Shown here: in pieces, positions 58,301 through 64,000 of the stretch
How positions within the stretch are numbered: position 1 is the first letter of the stretch
Layout of the letters: each line of letters begins with the position of its first letter
Assembly: GCF_000002425.4 (NCBI RefSeq)
Contig: NC_037262.1
Span: forward strand, 7,559,943 to 7,623,942
Length of the DNA stretch: 64,000 bases
From: Physcomitrium patens
Lineage: Eukaryota > Streptophyta > Bryopsida > Funariales > Funariaceae
Direction: 5' to 3'
Made by a program: the position numbers and the translations under genes
The notes under the pieces: model-generated
Seen by the model: only the letters and a program-made list of their open reading frames with translations
Database searches by the model: none
Told to the model about the DNA's origin: nothing

Positions 58301-59860
58301 GGATGTCCAAACCGAAAACCTGCCATGTCTGAATGCAATCATATACTACAGAACCAACTAACAGGTGCGTCTGTCTGAAGCAGCCAAGTCAGGGAACTAT
58401 TAAGTTCTAGTGCAACTCTTCACAAGTCGTAGCCTTGGCAGGAATAATCTTGAGATGGACTTACCCCACTATATGTAACTGGCCTACAGGACAGCTGTTC
58501 ATGGAACAGCTACAAGCCTACCAAATGCAGGCTCGGTGAGATTTTTGATAAAGAACTTGAAGGTGTTCATTGTCACAGCAGATTCATACAGCTGTATGTA
58601 CACTGCCGGCATTCTGAAGTGTCTAGTAAAGTCCAGAGACGAAGCAACTATTTTTCAGTTCTACCTATCTAACAATCTTATATGTATATACAAATACACG
58701 AGGATTGGACTTTGTTTTGAGTTGAGCTTGTTGGTTGTGTAATAAAACAAGCTCTTGTGAAGGTGGAAACAAACAACTGAATAAAAGTAAGACATGGGGC
58801 TCTGTCTCAAGTTTTCGAGAATGGACTCCAACTTGCTCACAATCAATAATAACTCAATTTCTGCCCATTAAAACAGTTATATGAAATGTGTAAATTGGAT
58901 GAATGTCAATGAGATACAGAGAGAAAAGAAAAATCAATCCCCTGAAGATGAAGACCCTTTCATCAAACATAGGTTTTCAGATGAAGATGAATGCTTTGTG
59001 TTTCCTAATCTTTTTGCACTGCCCTCCTGGTGAAGCATCACATTCAATGAACAGACCAAGCACCTAACCCAGTTGCCCCACCATCACATCATGTTCTGTC
59101 TTTGTGATGTGATGCTTCTAAGAGCAAGTTTTACTCAATGCCTTTCAGTACAAACCAAAGGTTCTCAACCAAAGGTATGGGCCCTTTGGGACATTGAACT
59201 CATTGTGGGAGAAGATAAACAATGCACTTTATTTACTTATTTATTTGCATATACATATAATAAATAAATAAAAGAAGGAAAAAACAGAAAAAGATGCATT
59301 TTACTACTATGTGAGTTTTGATTTGTGAAAATAAATCTGTGAAGAAATGGTCATGCACATGCCACTTTCATTTCATATCATGCATTTTTGAATTTCTTGT
59401 CCTGGGGATTTTGAGCAGTGATATAATGTCATGTGCAACAACTTTGAACTTCTTGCTATTCATGTTGGTGAGCTAAGAGTTACGTATGTACAAATGACTT
59501 ATTTTCAACATAAAACTATTGATGATTGTACATAATTTCTAGAATAACTTCAATCAGACAATAGTTGCTATCATCTCCGTTATTTCACCAAAATTAATTC
59601 ATGAGATTCTTTTTTGTTTTTTTTATCTTGTCGCAAAACCCGAAACCTGCATCACCTACGCTTTTCAAGACCTCAACTTAAAATACTCTTTAAATTCGAA
59701 TCTCTCAACAGCATGTTTCAAAACTAACTACGCAAAAGCCGCGTAACTGTCGTGAACACATCGGTACCCTGGCAACACAACTGCGGTGAACACGGCGCCT
59801 TTGTCAAACATTCAAGGAACAAACCACACGTATTGCTGGAATAACAGCCACCGTTTCAAT
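55318..59860. other. Downstream flank of sucrose synthase, no recognised gene
   Basis: About 4.5 kb of moderate-GC, non-repetitive DNA. The first few hundred bases should contain the 3' untranslated region (T-rich tract at about 55424-55465). Frames up to 111 codons occur (57355-57690 plus, 55984-56298 plus) without domains or codon pattern that I recognise. It may contain non-coding transcripts or weakly conserved exons. AT content rises around 59200-59640. Confidence 0.45.
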
Positions 59861-60490
59861 AAACAATGGCAAGGTTCGCCGTTAAAGGCTGTAGCCCACA
59901 ATGGTCGCCCAGATTCGGCGCACCGGAAAAAACAAAAGGCTGGAAAAAAGCAAAGTGGAGCTCCATTTCAAAAATAAAACCAAGCTCCAGAAACGTCCCC
60001 CCGAACAAGAGAGTAAACCCTAACGGAAGTCGAGGCGTTACGCGCACTATCTCTCCCCATATCGAGCGAATCCTTGGCACTGAAGCTGCAGTAGCAGCCT
60101 GCACAAGTGGGCCGACGTTTGATCTTCTTGGCCCTCCTTCTTCGGTACCGCCTCCTTCTTCCATCTCCTTCATATCCGCCTCGCCGGCCCGCTTTACCCC
60201 GCCGGCCCGGCCCCGCCCCGCCCCCGCCGGACGGGGTGGCAGCATCCACCCTCTGACCCTCCAAAGTGCCGACACGCCAACCCTTCGCTGGATTGCATTC
60301 ATCCAGTGTACTCGGTCCGTCCGACACTGTCCGTCCGTCCGAGCCTAGCAACGGTCGTCGGCCTGTTGGACGGAACTGTCCGTTCGGATGGCGCCACTCC
60401 AGCTTGCGACGTTTCGCCTTCTTGGCGCCCATTCCTGGCCTGTGGCCTCGAGTCCTGGTCCTTGGAAAAGGGGGTAAAGACCGGGCCAGT
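59860..60490. other. GC-rich, CpG-dense island with overlapping open frames on both strands
   Basis: Composition jumps relative to both sides; 60180-60240 is almost entirely C and G (CCGGCCC...CCGCCCCCGCC). Frames of 160 codons (59866-60348 plus), 148 (60302-59856 minus) and 154 (60432-59968 minus) overlap. All translate to low-complexity Arg/Gly/Pro/Ser-rich sequence, as GC-rich DNA does by lacking stops. None has a known domain. It could be a promoter/5' exon of an unannotated gene, or a foreign GC-rich insert. Confidence 0.5.
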
Positions 60491-60530
60491 GGCTTTGATG
60501 AGTGTCGGATTACGAAGTAAATAAAGTCTT

Positions 60531-62297
60531 ATTTCTTTAATCTCTGATCACTGATTCAGTTGTCATTGGGCCGTTTTGGCTTTTGACCTTTCAGTAATTG
60601 GTGGGTAACAGTGAGTGAAGGTGGGGACTGTTATTTTGGTGGTTTTTAGCTTCCATGGGTCTTTGGACATTCGTGTGGTTTCTAGACACTTTATTCAACT
60701 CCATCATGTGACTAGTGTCTAGGATGTAGTGGCATTTTACATAATTGGGTCACTTTTTTAAACAAAAACAAACAAACGCCTCAACAACTTGATATTCCTA
60801 GTTTTACTTCAATTTTATTAGACTGAATTAGAAATCCTAATAAAGATACATCGCATGAATGTAATTTAACAAACATAAACTTAAAGATCAATAACATTCT
60901 TTAAACTTGCAAATGTATATACTAATATTTATTAATTTTTTTCTTATACAAATTATATAATGTATATTTACTAACAAATATTAATACTAGTAAAACTATA
61001 AATATTCTTTAAAATTATATATTCTTATTAAATCCATTAATTAAGCTATTTTAAGATTCTTTTAACTCTTTTCATATTATTTGTTTAGAGCTATTATTAT
61101 GCAACATATTATTGGTATAATATAATTAGAAGGTATAGGAATTTAAAACATGAAAACAAAGAAATTAAATAATTGTTTTTTAAAAAATTTAAATACTAAA
61201 TTGTATAATAAGTTCTTAATATAAATTAATAACTTTTTTCCAATTTGGTAGTTATTGGTATTTAGATTCTTAGTGAATGATTATTAAATATTGAAAATAT
61301 ATAATTGATATTTTGTGGAATTTTTTTTGTACTATCAAATAAATATTTTTATATTATTTATTTAATATTTATAATATCTTTTAATTTTCTATTTTATGTG
61401 ATTTTTACTTAATTTTATTTGATTTAATTTCATAAAAATAATAATATACACTAAAGTCAAAAGTATGAACCAAAGGCTACCATTCAAATATTTCTACACT
61501 TTAAATTTAATTATTTAAGTAAAATTTTAAAAATAATTAATATTTTTACAGTATAAATATATGCTCAATTTTTAAAAATACATAGTATTAATTATTTAAT
61601 TAAAAAAGAAGATAATAGTTATTTTTTTACTTCAATTTATTTATTTGTTTATAATATGCATCCATATTTTAATTTTAGTTATTCAGAAAACACATAATAA
61701 CAAATATTCACATAATCTTAACATATATTATTGGTAATACAAATATTCTATTTATATCTTTCAAAAATTACTCGAATAATATAAAATATATAAATTTTAG
61801 AATATTATTATTTCTTTTATAACTAATTTGTCTTGAAATTTACTATGATTTAACTTTATTATTAATAATTGGCATACTTCTGTAATTAATATTATTTTGA
61901 TTTTAGCATATTATAAAGAATACATATACACATTTATTTATTTATTTAAGAGACTATTAAATAGACCCAAGTTTTTAATAAACTGACCCACCCATGATGA
62001 AAAATATAGTAATCATGATGAATAAGGTTGGATTTCATTACTCCCAATACAGCATTAACATGGCAATACTGGCCACATGGCCTTGCCATACTCAATCACA
62101 TATAGCCATGTGGCTTTGCAAGCAATTTGGTCACTATTAATTACCTCTATTAGTTGGTATAAGCCAATAAAATTTAATTAGTTGTTTGAAATAATATGTT
62201 ACTAACCATACACCATATAATAAGATTAATTCCAAAAAGTTTAGTTAATTATTGGAAATAATTAGTTTTTAGTATATTAATTAATGAAAGAAATACT

Positions 62298-62346
<49 letters not shown>

Positions 62347-62535
62347 CTTGTATGTAAAAAAATTCAAAGACATAATTAAAAACTAATACCAAAATTTAAA
62401 ATAGACATTAATTCAATCAGATATTGCAAATATTCAATTTGGACTCAGTAATTACTTTTGTGTTTAAATCATTAAGTTTTATTATAGAATAGTTTAAAAT
62501 ATAGATTTATAATTGCAATTTTAAGATATTAATTC

Positions 62536-62578
<43 letters not shown>

Positions 62579-63487
62579 CTTATTCAGATGCATAAATTGC
62601 TAATTTTATGTATGGTGTTTAATTTAAATGATAATGTTTAAGTCAACCAATTCTTTGGTAAAGGTAATTTTATAATTGTAATTACTTCTGCCTCCAACTT
62701 CACTTTTATAGAGTACAATTCAAATTGTTAATTATACTATTTTATTGTTATGACTTTGATTATTTTTCTCTCCATGTACATGATCAGAATAATATACCAA
62801 CAAATATTTTATTGAAATTAATTATTAAGTCAATATTCTCTGTTTATAAAATAAAGATTAGAATAAGTAAATAATTATTTTTTATTCATTAATTTTATTT
62901 ATTTTTATACATTAAAAATAAATTTTTTCATGATACTTTCTTTTATATATATATATATATATGTATGTTTATATACATATAAGAACTTTAGAGTTAAAAG
63001 TTTAGTAAGCTCATGCTGATGTATGAATGCATATATGATATTTATAAAATAATCAAAAGCTCAAAAAATATTTTAAATATTTGTTTTTTTATTATTATAA
63101 GCAGTACAATTTCTATAATGAATTTAAGTTAATTAGACATTGAAATATTAAAATTGAACGCTCAACAAGTGGTTAATACAAATTAGCTAGTTTGATATAA
63201 AATTAAAGTTACCAAACATTTTGATATTTAACATGTTATTTATAACATATTATCAATATACTGTAATTTTTCTTAGGGTTGGTTATGTACCAAGTTAAAA
63301 GTGAATATTGGTTTTTGTCTCAAGTATACTCTTTTAAAAAACTTCAATACCCTTATTCTAATATTTGTATCCAAAAATTACAATTTTTGTGATTAGAATG
63401 TTATTATTTATATATTACAAATTTAAAAGTTAAATTATGTCATTAAGATGTGGTGTATACGTGTGTGTATAATATGAAAAAATTGTA

Positions 63488-63532
<45 letters not shown>

Positions 63533-63780
63533 GTATTGTACTCTTAAGATTTTATCTTTTGAGTGTATCAGATTTAAACAGATTTCAGATATTTTAAAAT
63601 CTCTAAATGCAGATTACCTGTTTACTTTTGCATCATCAATAATTGTGTAAGGATAGTATTGATCACTTAAATTATTCAAGGAATTTCGAAGTTATAATTC
63701 AAGAGCTGTTGTGCATAGGTACATGTGTGTTTTATGTTATACAAAAGCGAAATTAAATTTTAAACAGACTTTGAATATAA
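60531..63780. other. AT-rich spacer
   Basis: Compound (CA)n(TA)n at 62299-62345 and TA runs near 62543-62570, 62946-62962 and 63495-63531. No coding sequence and no recognisable family A, B or C sequence. Confidence 0.6.
62299..62345. repeat. Compound (CA)n(TA)n microsatellite
   Basis: About 12 CA units pass directly into about 11 TA units, the same composite form as at 7708-7753. Confidence 0.95.
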
Positions 63781-64000
63781 AAAGAAATTATGAAGAGGAG
63801 CTGAAGTGAGTTGTGAAGGGAGAGAAAGGAGGGGCGGCGTGGCGATGGGGTCACGGGTATGGGAGTCGGAGCCCATGACTGTGGGGGTTCACGCCATTAA
63901 GAAAGAAGCATAATCAACTGTTGCTGTGGTCTATTCTAATCCAGGAATGATGCTTCGGTGTCCCAGCCTGATCGTCGTTGTCGTCATCATCAACTCCCCC
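63781..64000. other. Start of a GC-balanced segment at the window edge
   Basis: Composition shifts to gene-like (GAGGGGCGGCGTGGCGATGG). An ATG at 63845 opens only 22 codons. It may be the 5' region of a gene outside the window; nothing firmer can be said. Confidence 0.35.

Noticed and set aside
59866..60432. Overlapping 148-160 codon frames in the GC island as genes
   Set aside because: Open frames on both strands with low-complexity products are expected from GC-rich DNA; no family resemblance.

Overview
The window is nuclear DNA of a land plant, most likely a bryophyte and probably a moss. Three spliced or intact plant-type host genes sit in moderate-GC islands within very AT-rich DNA full of (TA)n runs and decayed Ty3/gypsy chromodomain retrotransposons. 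The reverse transcriptase of the commonest family resembles the fungal/Tcn1-like chromoviruses described from mosses. The organism call is inference; no organelle or bacterial gene organisation is present.

Host genes: (1) 8943-10547, minus strand: an intronless type II NAD(P)H dehydrogenase of the NDA type, mitochondrial and possibly also peroxisomal. (2) 12270-15057, plus strand: a six-exon TMEM245/AI-2E-transporter-like membrane protein, 654 aa by my splice model, transcribed divergently from gene 1. (3) 51436-55317, plus strand: a twelve-exon sucrose synthase, 857 aa by my model, probably with a leader intron. They share no obvious pathway. GC-balanced DNA without a recognisable gene flanks them at 15.1-16.1, 17.5-18.1, 47.8-51.4 and 55.3-60.5 kb, including a strongly GC-rich island near 60.2 kb.

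Mobile DNA: I name four families for use here. Family A is a Tcn1-like chromovirus (three internal copies plus LTR fragments). Its LTR starts TGTCA and ends TTGACA, and it carries an unrecognised reading frame between pol and the 3' LTR. Family B is a second chromovirus, with one nearly full-length minus copy at 35934-43796 and a rearranged plus copy at 29.7-35.3 kb. Family C is a long non-coding LTR of 1.3-1.7 kb whose 3' part is a degenerate telomere-like array. Family D is a minus-strand gag/5' LTR remnant at 1434-2628. The 35.3-46.4 kb block is a nested insertion: A (copy 3) is split by B with a perfect CTCCT target duplication, and B is in turn split by a solo C LTR and a solo A LTR.

Apart from the A copy cut by the left window edge, nearly all copies are decayed, mostly by C-to-T and G-to-A changes, as expected for methylated, silenced repeats. 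No CRISPR array, rRNA or tRNA gene was seen.
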